This document shows positions 11,324 through 21,658 of a stretch of DNA of 64,000 nucleotides, one piece after another. Within the stretch, counting starts at the first letter, position 1. Each line of letters begins with the position of its first letter. The DNA is taken from NCBI GenBank assembly GCA_949130495.1, contig OX422211.1, forward strand, positions 536,024,017-536,088,016, given 5' to 3'. The notes beneath the pieces were generated by a model. The model did not search any database. It was not told where the DNA came from and was given only the letters and a program-made list of their open reading frames with translations. Origin of the DNA: Sambucus nigra. Taxonomy: Eukaryota; Streptophyta; Magnoliopsida; Dipsacales; Adoxaceae. The translations under genes and the position numbers were made by a program.

Positions 11324-12226
11324 TTTATTATGAGGCTAACCTCTTAGGTAACGACCTTAGACCCTCATAACATCACTTGGTGGTGACGAGGTCTGAGCTC
11401 AGACACTTGGGTTAGATTACCTCAGACCCTTAACATAATTAATTTGGTGATATTTATTATGAGGCTAACCTCTTAGGTAATGACCTCAGACCCTCATAAC
11501 ATCACTCGGTGGTAACGAGGTCTGAGCTCAGACACCTGGGTTAGATGACCTCAGACCCTTAACATCATTAATTTGGTGATATTTATTATGAGGCTAACCT
11601 CTTAGGTAATGACCTCAGACCCTTATAACATCACTCGGTGGTGACGAGGTCTGAGCTCAGACACCTGGGTTAGATTACCTCAGACCCTTAACATCATTAA
11701 TTTGGTGATATTTATTATGAGGCTAACCTCTTAGGTAATGACCTCAGACCCTCAGAACATCACTCGGTGGTGACGAGGTCTGAGCTCAGACACCTGGGTT
11801 AGATGACCTAGGACCCTTAACATCATTAATTTGGTGATATTTATTATGAGGCTAACCTCTTAGGTAATGACCTCAGACCCTCAGAACATCACTCGGTGTT
11901 GACGAGGTCTGAGCTCAGACACCTGGGTTAGATGACCTCAGACCCTTAACATCATTAATTTGGTGATATTTATTATGAGGCTAACCTCTTAGGTAATAAC
12001 CTCAGACCCTCAGAACATCACTCGGTGGTGACGAGGTCTGAGCTCAGACACCTGGGTTAGATTACCTCATACCCTTAACATCATTAATTTGGTGATATTT
12101 ATTATGTGGCTAACCTCTTAGGTAATGACCTCAGACCCTCATAACATCACTCGGTGGTGACGAGGTCTGAGCTCAGACACCTGGGTTAGATAACCTCAGA
12201 CCCTTAACATCAGTAATTTGGTGATA
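11324..12226. repeat. Seven 129-bp tandem repeats in the Tat 3' region
   Basis: Unit starts (TTTATTATG) lie at 11324, 11453, 11582, 11711, 11840, 11969 and 12098, a constant 129-bp step with few substitutions. Each unit contains a perfect 14-bp palindrome GTCTGAGCTCAGAC and repeated CCTCAGACCC words. Tandem arrays in the variable 3' region of Tat elements are known and can seed satellite DNA. No reading frame is maintained. The following 12227-12395 holds nothing recognisable. Confidence 0.95.
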
Positions 12227-13031
12227 TGGTTATGACCACATCATATTAAGTAATGACTTCAGAGATCATATAGCATTCAAATACATTCAGAGGTCAAGAT
12301 AAAGGAAGAAATTGGCATACAATAAAATAAGAGATTACATAACACTCAGATGTCTGATAAATTACAAGTTAAAAAATACAAAATACAAGGCCAAGTTAAA
12401 CATCTGAAGGAGGAACATTCAAAGTCTCGGCTGGGTTGACCTGTTCAGCATTGGTCACCTCAGCCACATCATCAGCAGGGTCAGTTCCTCCAAGATCAGT
12501 CCCTTCCAGAGTAGCAGTCTGACCAGGGGCAGCAGCCTCGTCTTCTATCTCTTGCAATGCCTGGGCAAACTGAGGGTCGACAAAGCCGAGGCCCACAAAG
12601 TCGGAGGCCTTTATAGTGCCAACCTCCTTCTCCCTGACCTCGGCTCATCTGGTGGTGGCTTTGATGCCTCTTTCGAGGTATTCAAAACCAAAACCTACGA
12701 ACTCCTCAGAGACTTTGTAATCAGCAATTATTTTCTCTGAGGAATCTGCAAGGGCGGCCTTCACAGCAGCACTAAACTTCCTCTGCAGGGCATCGTCCTT
12801 ATCCTGCAGGGCCTTGGCGTGGCTTTGGACGAGTGCAGAGATATCTTTTTCCAGTCCCTGGGCCTTATTTTTAGAGTTTTGGGCCTTGGTCTCGGCATTC
12901 TGCAACTCTGACCTCAGACGGTCAATCTCGGCCTTCAACGTGCTCTCAACCTTCTCAGCCTCCTGCCCCTTCTGAATGAGAGGCAGCTTCCTCATGGCCC
13001 AGTTAGATAGCTGGTACATGGCAGTGGCACC

Positions 13032-13114
13032 CTGCGCGGATAATGAAGAGGTTAGATGGGGGTAACATCAGACGTTGCACTTGAAAAATTATGGACAAAA
13101 GGAACAAGTCATAC
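13032..13114 (-). other. GT-AG intron in the antisense gene
   Basis: On the minus strand the donor is CAG|GTATGA and the acceptor is CGCGCAG|GG. Splicing joins two open exons in phase 0 (VAQ to GATAMYQ) and removes 83 bp containing a stop. This is direct evidence that the antisense strand is the coding one. Confidence 0.85.
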
Positions 13115-13494
13115 CTGGGCGACCCTGTGGAGGCCGAACTCAACAAGCATGGAAGTGTCCATGGCCCTGTAAAAATGCTTGTCAGCCTCGGTCATCATGT
13201 TGGCAAGGGCGTCCATGGCCTGTCGGCTGTGGCCGACCACGCTATCGGAAAGTTTTAGCTGGTCCAGACGAGCTGACAAGGTGTTGGCTGTGATAGGGAT
13301 CGCAGCGTCTGAAGTCTTCCTTTGCCTGGAGGTCGGCCTTTGATCCTCAGAGGTCGGGACCTCAGGGGCCCTCTTCTTGGACTTAGATGTTAAAGGAGCT
13401 GGAGGAGGAGCGTTCAAACCAGTCCTCTTTGCAAGTCTAGCTAAACTCGGAGCCGCCATCTCCCACAACTCGTCCGAGACACCTGGAGGTCTCT

Positions 13495-13576
13495 CTGCAA
13501 AAGTGAAAAGATAAGAGTCAGAAATCAAACATGAATGATCAGAGGTTAGACTTGGAACAAAAAGAAAAATCCTTAC
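13495..13576 (-). other. Second probable intron in the antisense gene
   Basis: The donor is TTTT|GTAAGG and the acceptor TTTTGCAG|AGAG, removing 82 bp that are pyrimidine-rich toward the 3' end. The simplest joining gives an in-frame TAG, so either this copy has decayed or another acceptor is used. Confidence 0.6.
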
Positions 13577-15000
13577 AAAAGTCAACAAGGGGGCTTCCAC
13601 CTAGGCTCGTCCCCGAGAGATAGTGGGGGGTCAGCAGATGTTCGAACTTTACGAACAGACCATGTGCCCCTTGGTCTTGCAGGGCCTTCACCTTTTTGCC
13701 GTTCTGGAGACTTAGGCCAGGATCGGCCCTGGCAGACATGGTGACCTTACCCCATCTGAGGGGTACCCTCGGCTCAAAGATGGAAGAGGGAACAGATGAG
13801 CCAAATTCCCATGGCCCTAAAGCAAAAAAATACCGGGGTTTCCAATTGTGGTTTGAGGTCTGAGTGACCAGGAGCATCTTCTTCTCAGGCCTCCGAGCTA
13901 CGAAGTGATAGTAGCTCGGATGATTTTTGGCCGAGGTAGGGACGTAACAACCAGCGAAGACCTGAACCGGGAGGTCAGAGTGGTGGACTGCCCTCCACAA
14001 GACGATGGCCCCTATAATAACTCTCCAAGCATTGGGAGAGAGCTGTGAGGGGGCCAAGTTGATGAAGGAAAGAATGGACCTAATGACAGGGTGAATGGGT
14101 AGACGAAACCCTAACTTAAACATCTGCTCATACAAGCAGATCTCTCCATCTCGACCGTGGTAGGCCCTCTCTTCCCTCAGAGGTCTCCTCAATTTGATTG
14201 AGGGACTAATGGAGTATAAGTATCTGAAGAGCAATAGATCCACCTCAGTGACTGTGCTCTCGTACTCGTCCTCCTCAGAGGTGTCAACTTCACTTTCACC
14301 ATCATCATCATCATCATCAACCTCAACGTCGGCTGGAGCAGACGTGAATGGTAGGCACAGCCACACTTGGCTCAACAAGTTCAACCTCTGAAGAAGAGCT
14401 TGAGGTACTTGTGCCATTTTGGTACGAGGCGCGGCTAGAGACCTCTGCCTAGTCATGGCCCTGACCAGTTCGAGGTGTGAAGTCCATGGCTTCTTGGAAG
14501 GAGTCCACAGACATGGGGTCTGAGGTGGAAGACTCAGACTCAGACATCGGCAATCAGTTGGCAGAGACGTCTGTCTGATAAAAATTCTCAGGAGGATCAG
14601 GATATACCACCTTAAGAGGTGGGGGAAAGAGGGGTCTGACAGGAAACTCCTGTGACCTACGAGCTTCTTCCTGAGCTCTCTCTATTTGTCTAATTTTCTC
14701 TAAGGTCTTCTCTCTAAGAGAGGGGAAGTCCTCAAGAAGTTGGTACAAGGGTCTGAGCATCAGAGGACGACCCAAAACTTGGAACGACCCTAAACTTGAA
14801 GAAAACTCCTAAACTCACAAACACGATTGGCTTATGAAATAAAAGCATTTAAAGATCAAACTAAGGAATTTCAAATAAACACAGGTCGCCTGAATTAATG
14901 AAGCCCACCGGAAAACTCAAACAGCCACCGGAAAACCCAAAGATCTCACCGGAAAATTTAAACCAAATGCTGAAAATAAAGGAAATGGAAGGGGGGAGGT

Positions 15001-15174
15001 ACCTGAAGATGAGTCGATGGATGAAACGAAGAGATTCCACAAGGAACCTACAGGAAATCCTCTGCAGAAAGAGTGATGGTTTGAAGAAGCTTTGGAGGGA
15101 ATTTGCAGAAGCTGTGCGCGCGAAAGAAAGGAATGAAGAAGAAAGAGAAGGCGATGGGATTTAACCCTTAAATA
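15001..15174 (-). promoter_or_regulatory. Candidate promoter and 5' leader of the antisense gene
   Basis: On the minus strand TATTTAAG (15174-15167) is followed by a CT-rich leader and then a good intron donor, TTCAG|GTACC, at 15002. This resembles an ordinary plant promoter with a leader intron and points to transcription into the antisense gene. It is an inference from layout only. Confidence 0.5.
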
Positions 15175-15354
15175 CTTGGGCACACTTCCCAAGGCCCATC
15201 ATTGCCTTGGGAAACCCAAAGGATAATTGATAGCGCATGCAAGCCAAGTGGGAACGCCTTGGCCTGGGACAGGTGTCACGCAGGTGTTAACTTTGGGACG
15301 AACAGGCCTCGGAGGTGAAGCAATCCCCTATCCACTTGCTCTCGCATATGACTA

Positions 15355-15370
15355 AGGGCTGGGGGGTGAT
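15355..15370 (+). promoter_or_regulatory. Polypurine tract of the Tat element
   Basis: The purine-rich AGGGCTGGGGGGTGAT directly precedes the 3' LTR. Confidence 0.8.
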
Positions 15371-16348
15371 TGATATGCCCAAGTATAACCTCGGCCCAGA
15401 GATACCTAGCTCGGCCAAGAGGATGGCTGAGACATGGATCGACCCTGAGGGGAAGGGGCCCACGATATCATCCCTCGGCCAGACATACCTCGGCTCTGGC
15501 CGACACTACCATCTACATAGCCAAGGGGGGCACTGCGCGCATCACAGGCATCCTCAAGCACCTGGGAATAGCAACCTCGGCCGATAGCAGACCGAGGTGA
15601 CAAGGAGCCCTAATCACCTTCAATAGACAAATAGTCTCACCTCGGCTTGGGCCGAGGTGACCAAAAGTATTAATAATCACCAGCATGGGACTATCCCTAC
15701 CTCGGTTGGGGCCGACCCAGCATAATGTCTCGGCTGAGATCAGGCCGAGATTCTTCATGACATTATTCGGATTGAACGAACATCAAGCTTTTACAGCTCG
15801 GCCTCTCCCAGGCCGAGGTCATTCACCAACATCACTGCCGAGCATCTGTTGATATTTGGATAAGGACACCTGGGCACAAATCAGTTGTAACAAGATTATT
15901 CTCCACATGTGGGAGAATATTTCTTCATCATTACTTACATGTGACAGTGATAGATGGCATTCCCACATTGGTGAGGATATCACACACATGCTCATTGCAT
16001 GCATGGGGGGTACACTGCGCCCCCTAGACACTATATATAGGGATCATCCCCTACCTTGCAAAGGGATCCAGTTATTAAAACCCTAGCTAAAGCTCTGTCT
16101 AAATATACAGTAGAGAGAGAGAGCTTGAGTGAATTGTACCCATGGCCATTAGTGCCTTTGTTCAGTGATATTACTCACACACTCACAGTGGACGTAGGCC
16201 AGATTGGCTGAACCACTCATATTCCCGTGTTGATTCCTCATATCCTCACCTCCTTCTCTTTTCTCTTTATATAGCTGTGCCACCATTGTTACTAATATAT
16301 TGAGCTTGCAAACACCTCACCTGGTGGTGCTGATTCATAGCATCATCA
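15371..16348 (+). repeat. Tat element 3' LTR (978 bp)
   Basis: The LTR starts TGATATGCCC and ends GCATCATCA. It aligns over its full length with 4002-4982 with a few dozen differences. The TATA box is at 16032-16039. It is followed by target duplication ATTGA. Confidence 0.95.
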
Positions 16349-17576
16349 ATTGACTTGTATCTCAGAACACAGGACTGTGAAGGCGTATTGGTGAGTTGAT
16401 AAATCAACTGACTATGGAAGCGTAGATATGTGCGTGACCCATAGATATGTGAACTATGTTCCCCTCCATTCTGTGTGTTTTGTATATATGGTTCGTGGGA
16501 AATTCTGAACCGATAGTCCTTATTTGAGTACGAGATGTACCGGGACATGATAGCAGAGTATGCAATGCACTACAGGTTTAGCCTTGGGGGTGCTGTATTA
16601 GTATATGCATATTATAGTGGTGAATATATCTATATATATACTTGTGTTATTCCTACCGAGAGATAATTGTAGGATATTGGGTTAGTACGATCTTAAGTGA
16701 TGTAAGTTGTAAATATTTAACTTAGTGTGATAACACTTAACCGAATTTATTAATAAATGCTGATATTAATAATGTGGGAAATTGGGAAATATGAAATGCT
16801 ACTACGAGTTATAATAAGAAGTGTAAGTCTTCATCTATTTAGAAATGTTACAAATGGCTAGGTGGGGATAGATGTACGTTAGGCGTGCACAATAGACGAG
16901 AGGTGAGAATCTCAAGTGAGAGTTCGAACTAACATGCAATTGATACTTGCTTTATTGAAAATTTTAAATACTTGATAAAACAAATATTTTTACACATCGG
17001 GCTCTGACCCGTTTCTTGCATCTCTTCTCTCTCTTGCTATATATATGTATTATATCAGGTGCTCAGCCATAGGGACACCTGGCTTAGAGATTGGATTGCT
17101 TGGCGTGCTGCAACTGTTGTGGAAGCTGTAGGTCTTCGTATTAGATGCCTCCATCATTTTATTTCCATTCTTTATAGACTTTCTGTTTAGGGCATGTGTC
17201 GCCCATTCCTTGGACAGTTTTTCAGAGATTATGTTCAGTTTACTTTCCATTCATTTTCATTTGGATCTAAGGTTTGGTTTGGAGTTTTGGAACTGGAAGG
17301 TTTTATCCAGTCTTAGTTATCTCTGCATGTGATTCTGATTCAGTATTGTATTAATTAATTATGCGTGGATGGTTTATATTAAATTTCTTGGATTGGTATT
17401 TAAATGGTTTCAATTAAAAAGGAAAAAAATGTTTTGACACTTAACTTAATTATATTAGGTGATTAAATGAGTTATTATGTTTTCGACAGTGATGCTAAGT
17501 ATGAACCAACCGAACATTCTGTTTTAAATTTTATAAAGGACTAATCACTCGATATTTAATTGGTCGGGGTGTCGCA
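16349..17576 (+). repeat. Element A 3' LTR, second part
   Basis: The sequence continues the LTR after the second copy of the ATTGA duplication (16349-16353). It ends GGGGTGTCGCA at 17576, the imperfect inverse of the LTR start. The last 45 bp closely resemble the end of the separate LTR at 46428-47360, which supports the boundary. A candidate TATA region (CTATATATATG) lies near 17037. No coding sequence is seen. Confidence 0.85.
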
Positions 17577-17767
17577 ATAATCATCCATTAATTGAGTTTA
17601 TATAACTAAAATTTCATATAATCATATATTTCTGCTGTTAGGTTTATATTTCTCCTATCTCCAGTTCACGCATGTACTCTGAGCACATTTTGTTGAATAT
17701 TTCAATAATGTATATTTTACATTTGTTGCTTTGGTTTTGAAAAACAAGCAAAGTTCGAAATTGATTG

Positions 17768-18092
17768 CATAGATGTGCTTTCTATGCTGAACAAATCATG
17801 CGTTTATTATGGACTGGACCAATGGTCTTTTTTCATGTGTATTCACATTTGAATCATATTGCAATGTTTATATAATATATGCTTTCTATGTTGAACAAAT
17901 CCTACGTTTATTATGGTCGACTCCAACGGCCTTTTTTCATGTGCATGCACATTTAAATCAGATCGCAATGTTTGTATAATAGATGTACTTTCTTTGTTGA
18001 ACAAATCCTACATTTATTATGGTCCGTGCCAGCGGACTTTTTTCATTTGTATGCACATTTGAATCATATCGCAATGTTTGTATAATGTTTTG
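17768..18092. repeat. Three tandem units of about 107 bp
   Basis: Units begin near 17768, 17878 and 17980. Each contains TTGAACAAATC, a GGTC...CGG segment and a TTTTTTCAT-to-GCACATTT stretch. The third holds GGTCCGTGCCAGCGG (18021-18035), a word found again at 29142, 35147, 35672 and 35745. The 17577-17767 stretch before it shows nothing recognisable. Confidence 0.75.
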
Positions 18093-18539
18093 AAATTGTC
18101 TTATTGTTTAGGAATGACTGCCACACCCATTGTCGACTACAGAATTGCATGTTGCTTCTATGAAGATCTTAACAATACGAAACCATTCACTTTGACAGTC
18201 GATAAGACATATGACGACACTGTTTTTTTTGTGCTTCGCTTTAATGACAGAGCCAGAAAGTTAAATGGCTTCTAACACTACTATGAAAAAATCAAAAGCA
18301 CATTTGATGTGATAAAATTTCAAGTGACTGAGGCTAAATCCATGAATTTAGTCAGACGAATCGAGGGTTATTGCCAAAGAGGTTTTCAAAACGTCGGCGC
18401 GTTTAGCATGAACCTTTTGTACTATTATTTTACTCAATATTTTAATAATTGTGATTCGTGGTTTTTGTCTTGTGTTACGACGTCTATTAGATATCACCAT
18501 GAAACAAATTATTTTTGAAATGTTGTACTTTAATAGAAA

Positions 18540-18850
18540 TGTGTATGTAGTAAATGAAAATTCAATGTAATTTGTTAAATACGTGCGTACTCTATTGGAA
18601 TATGTTACTTTATGAATACAATGTCAAGTGTACTTTATGTTTCCATGCTTGTATTTTCATTATACTGCGTGTATTTATGTTTCAAAGCTTGTATTTATTC
18701 CAATTCACATGTACTTTATATTTTGGTTCGCGTGTACTTTTTTATTTTGGACCACATGTACTTTGTAAATACACATGTACTTTATTGTTTGAGCCTGTAT
18801 TTTATTCAAATTTGCTTGTATTTTATTTTTTATACATATAATTTATCATC
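18540..18850. repeat. GTGTACTTT word cluster, first
   Basis: About a dozen copies of (A/C)(A/C)RTGTA(C/T)TTTAT-type words occur in an AT-rich intron-like stretch. Open frames here (18554-18854) reflect this low-complexity pattern, not a protein. Confidence 0.7.
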
Positions 18851-19689
18851 ATAGGTTTGTGATTTAAATTTTATGTGTTTAGATTATTAGAATGGGGATG
18901 AAGATGAGGGCAAGAAAAGGAAAGAACAACACGAAGAGCAGTGCTGAAGAAGGTTCTTCAAGTAGTGATGTGAATAAATTTGACGAGTATAGGTCAAATG
19001 TTGGTAGCTTTTATTATGATTTGTCTGTTATTTGAAAAAAAGGCTAGGTATATTGAACTGCTTAAGAAGACTCCATTCTGGGAGCTTTTCAATGCCTACT
19101 ACAGCGAGGAAGTAGTAGAAATTAAGCACAAAAAAGCGATAAAAATATTCTATCCATTATCAAGCTCTACAAAAAGGAAAGAAGGAGTTTTGACATGAAT
19201 AGCATTGCCCAAATAAGCCCAAAAAAATATAAGTGAAATATTTAGGATCTTAATGGTAGAGGAGCAAAAATCAATAAATCTGAAAAGAGATTGGATGTGT
19301 CTTCTCCAAAACCTGAATTCTTTGCCCGATACTTCAAAGCTAATGAAAAAAACAGAAAGTCAGACATAAATAAGGGTTTGAAGAAATCAATATAGTTGAA
19401 CACAGATAAGGGCATAATTGATATTGTAAAACTTTTTTGTCTCCACTTTATGACGATGTTGCTTTTATCCAACTCAAACTTCACTTTATAAGAATTTTTC
19501 ACACCATACATCAACAATATTGATGACATGCTTACATATGATTGGGCTTCTACTGTGCATGGGTATCTCATCAATTCACTCGATAAAATAGCAAGTTCAA
19601 AGCCTATCATAACAAGTGGATGTGTCATTTCACTGTTGGTGAGCAAAACCTATGTTCACCAATACAATTAGTCCAACAAACAAATTGAA

Positions 19690-20095
19690 AAATTTGTTTG
19701 AAAACCTAAGTTCACGTGTAATCTATACATATCACGTGTATTTTAAAAATATACGTGATATTTATAAATTACACGCATAATTTTAGTGACTATAGTCATT
19801 GGACTGTCACGTATACTTTCAAAATACACGTGAATATTTATAAAGTACACGCGTGTAATTTATAAATATCACATGTACTTTCAAAATACACATGATATTA
19901 ATAAAATACACGCGTTATTTCAGTGATTATGATCATTGAAATAACTAGATATCACTTGCATTTTGAAAGTACACGTGATAATTGTAGATTGCATGCGTGT
20001 ACTTTATAAATATCACGTGTATTTTAAAGTACACATGATATTTATAGATTACACGCGTTATTCCAATTATGAAAATTAGATAATACAATTATTAA
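19690..20095. repeat. ACACGTGTA palindromic word cluster
   Basis: Words such as ACACGCGTGTA, CACGTGTACTTT and the complement AAAGTACACGTG recur about every 30 bp on both strands, separated by TTTATAAA or ATATT. No gene is seen. The same words recur at 21150-21270, 29330-29440, 30790-31160, 32470-34010, 34900-35650, 37900-38060 and 39260-39590. Confidence 0.75.
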
Positions 20096-21139
20096 TATCA
20101 CATGTGTTTTTGCATGATCACAGTATTTGATATGTGAGAAGTTTGATATCATTCCACCTGTTGAAGGGAAGGAAGATAAGATACAAAAATTTCTTAGATG
20201 GAACTTGTCATTTTAAAAGATTGGTTATCTGAGAATGATATCGCTTCAGCAAATTTGAAGAATGAGAGTACAAATAAAGCAGCCAAAAGTGAAGTTGATC
20301 TCAACAAGGGCATCAAAAAGAGTAAAACTCAATGTTAAGGGCCCAGTTTCTCTTTGAACATTTATGAAGCAAGTCTTATACATACTGATTCATCATCCGA
20401 AAAAGCTACTAAAGAATATGATGACAATGCACTTTCATTAGGTTAGAATATTCCCCTTAAAAAATTTGTGATTCCTTCAAAAAATAAAGAAAATGATTAA
20501 CCAAAAGATACTAGGAATTTTGAATCAATAGATTATGAAAAGTTTGAGAATGTTGGAAATTATGAACCAACAGATACTCAAAATTTTGAATCAAGAGGTT
20601 ATGTTAATTATGAGAAGGTGAATTTGGATGAGGAAAATGCTTCATTGAAAGTTGAGTTGTTGGAAAAAAAATCCAACTATCTAAAGCAGTTGAAGAACTT
20701 GATTGTGCACTAGAGAAAGTGAAGATTTTAGAGGTGGAAAATGCCAAACTTATTATTTCTCATGTACAGTTGGAGGTGGATAATCGTTAACTTGAGGAAG
20801 CACAACATGAAATGAATAAGTTGGAGGTGAAAAAAGCCCAACTTGTTGTCATAAACAATTATTTGAATGAAAAACTTGTTCAAGCAACAATGAGTGACTC
20901 ATAAAGAATGAAACAATTGGATGAATCATTAAAACAACAGGCTGAATCATCAAGAATGTTTGAGCAAATGAATGCCTATCTATCCGAGAGTAATAAAAAT
21001 CTCAAAAAAGGTATGAAGATATACTGCAAAAATTGAGAGATAGTGAGCTAAAAATTGTGACATTGAGGCTAAATCTTAAAGAATCAGAAGTGAAAAAACT
21101 GAAGAGGTGCTTTTCATTAATTTTCAAATAGAAATCATC

Positions 21140-21658
21140 ATTATTCTATAAAGTACAAGCAGTTATTTTATTAAGTACACGTGTTTTTATCAAAATACAC
21201 ATAGTACTACATATGTTTTATATTATAGAATAATGATGTTTTAAGAAAATACACGTTGTTTTTAGAAAGTACATGCTCATGTTGTTCTTTATCATTTGTT
21301 GTATTTATTTATATTTGTATTTGTAAGATATGGGTTCTTGGAATATGGTTGGTATCAAGTGAGGCATAAACCCTTATCAAGATCGGAATCAATACCGTGT
21401 AGTATTAAATATTAACAGTGAACACAGGTGAATAAGAGGCAAAGGGATTCAATATTTAGACTTGTATTAAATGATATGTTGGCACAATAAATACACAACA
21501 TGCATAATAAATAGATGGGACTAGCAATTAGCGTGGTCGGAAGGAGAAAGAGTAAGAACTCTAGGCACAATAAAGGCAAGGCAGGAATTTCAATATCAGT
21601 TAATGCTCAATTATATGGGTATTCAATAGATGTGGAAAGTCATGTTCTCACAATAGCC
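21140..21658. other. Non-coding stretch between ULP-like exons and element B
   Basis: The first 130 bp continue the GTGTACTTT words. From about 21310 the composition changes to less AT-rich sequence with a short open frame (21515-21703) that runs into the LTR and has no recognisable domain. I see no gene. Confidence 0.6.

Larger units (their letters stand above)
12396..14775 (-). pseudogene. Antisense accessory gene of the Tat element (gypsy-type transposon protein)
   Basis: A spliced gene lies opposite to gag-pol. The 14456-13577 exon encodes an acidic Ser/Asp-rich N-terminus followed by a domain with LYEQMFKLGFRLPIHP and LAPSQLSPNAWRVI. This matches the plant 'putative gypsy type transposon' family (Transposase_28-like). 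The 13494-13115 exon is basic. The 13031-12396 exon is a coiled coil (EVESTLKAEIDRLRSELQNAE-like heptads) with an acidic tail. The 13114-13032 intron is canonical GT-AG and keeps frame perfectly. The simplest joining of the 13576-13495 intron creates a TAG, and a TGA sits at 12645, so the copy is damaged. The 14775-14554 frame may be an upstream exon. The function is unknown in all Tat elements. Confidence 0.82.
4002..16348 (+). mobile_element. Complete Tat-lineage Ty3/gypsy retrotransposon, 12.35 kb
   Basis: The element runs from LTR to LTR with a 5-bp target duplication ATTGA at 3997-4001 and 16349-16353, inside the LTR of element A. The order is 5' LTR, primer site, gag, protease, RT, RNase H, second (archaeal-type) RNase H, integrase, tandem repeats, antisense gene, polypurine tract, 3' LTR. 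The second RNase H, the antisense gene, the lack of a chromodomain and the primer site all point to the Tat clade (Retand/Ogre relatives). LTRs differ by only a few percent by eye, so it is the youngest large insertion here. Frameshifts and stops mean this copy is not autonomous. Confidence 0.96.
18112..21140 (+). pseudogene. N-terminal exons of a ULP1-like (Kaonashi-type MULE) gene
   Basis: Scattered coding blocks are separated by AT-rich intron-like DNA. 18112-18410 encodes a block with LTVDKTYDDTVFFVLRFNDRAR. 18891-19195 encodes FDEYRSNV...ELLKKTPFWELFNAYYSEEV. 19250-19660 encodes a block ending in YDWASTVHGYLINSL and SGCVISLL. This resembles the region upstream of the protease in plant ULP1-like transposon genes. 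20510-21120 is a long charged coiled coil with several stops. The exon end at 21060-21130 resembles the reverse complement of 39590-39660, within the protease-bearing half of a gene now on the minus strand. I infer they are two halves of one gene. Family assignment is moderate; no catalytic residues lie here. Confidence 0.55.

Noticed and set aside
11324..12226. Regular array resembling a CRISPR
   Set aside because: The whole 129-bp unit is conserved, with no alternating unique spacers, and it lies inside a plant retrotransposon.
14194..14391. Plus-strand frame with a poly-Ser tract
   Set aside because: It is the complement of the acidic Asp/Glu tract of the antisense Tat gene, which has a domain and introns to support it.
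18554..18854. Two overlapping Tyr/Phe/Leu-rich frames
   Set aside because: They are low-complexity translations of the same word repeats, with no start context or homology.
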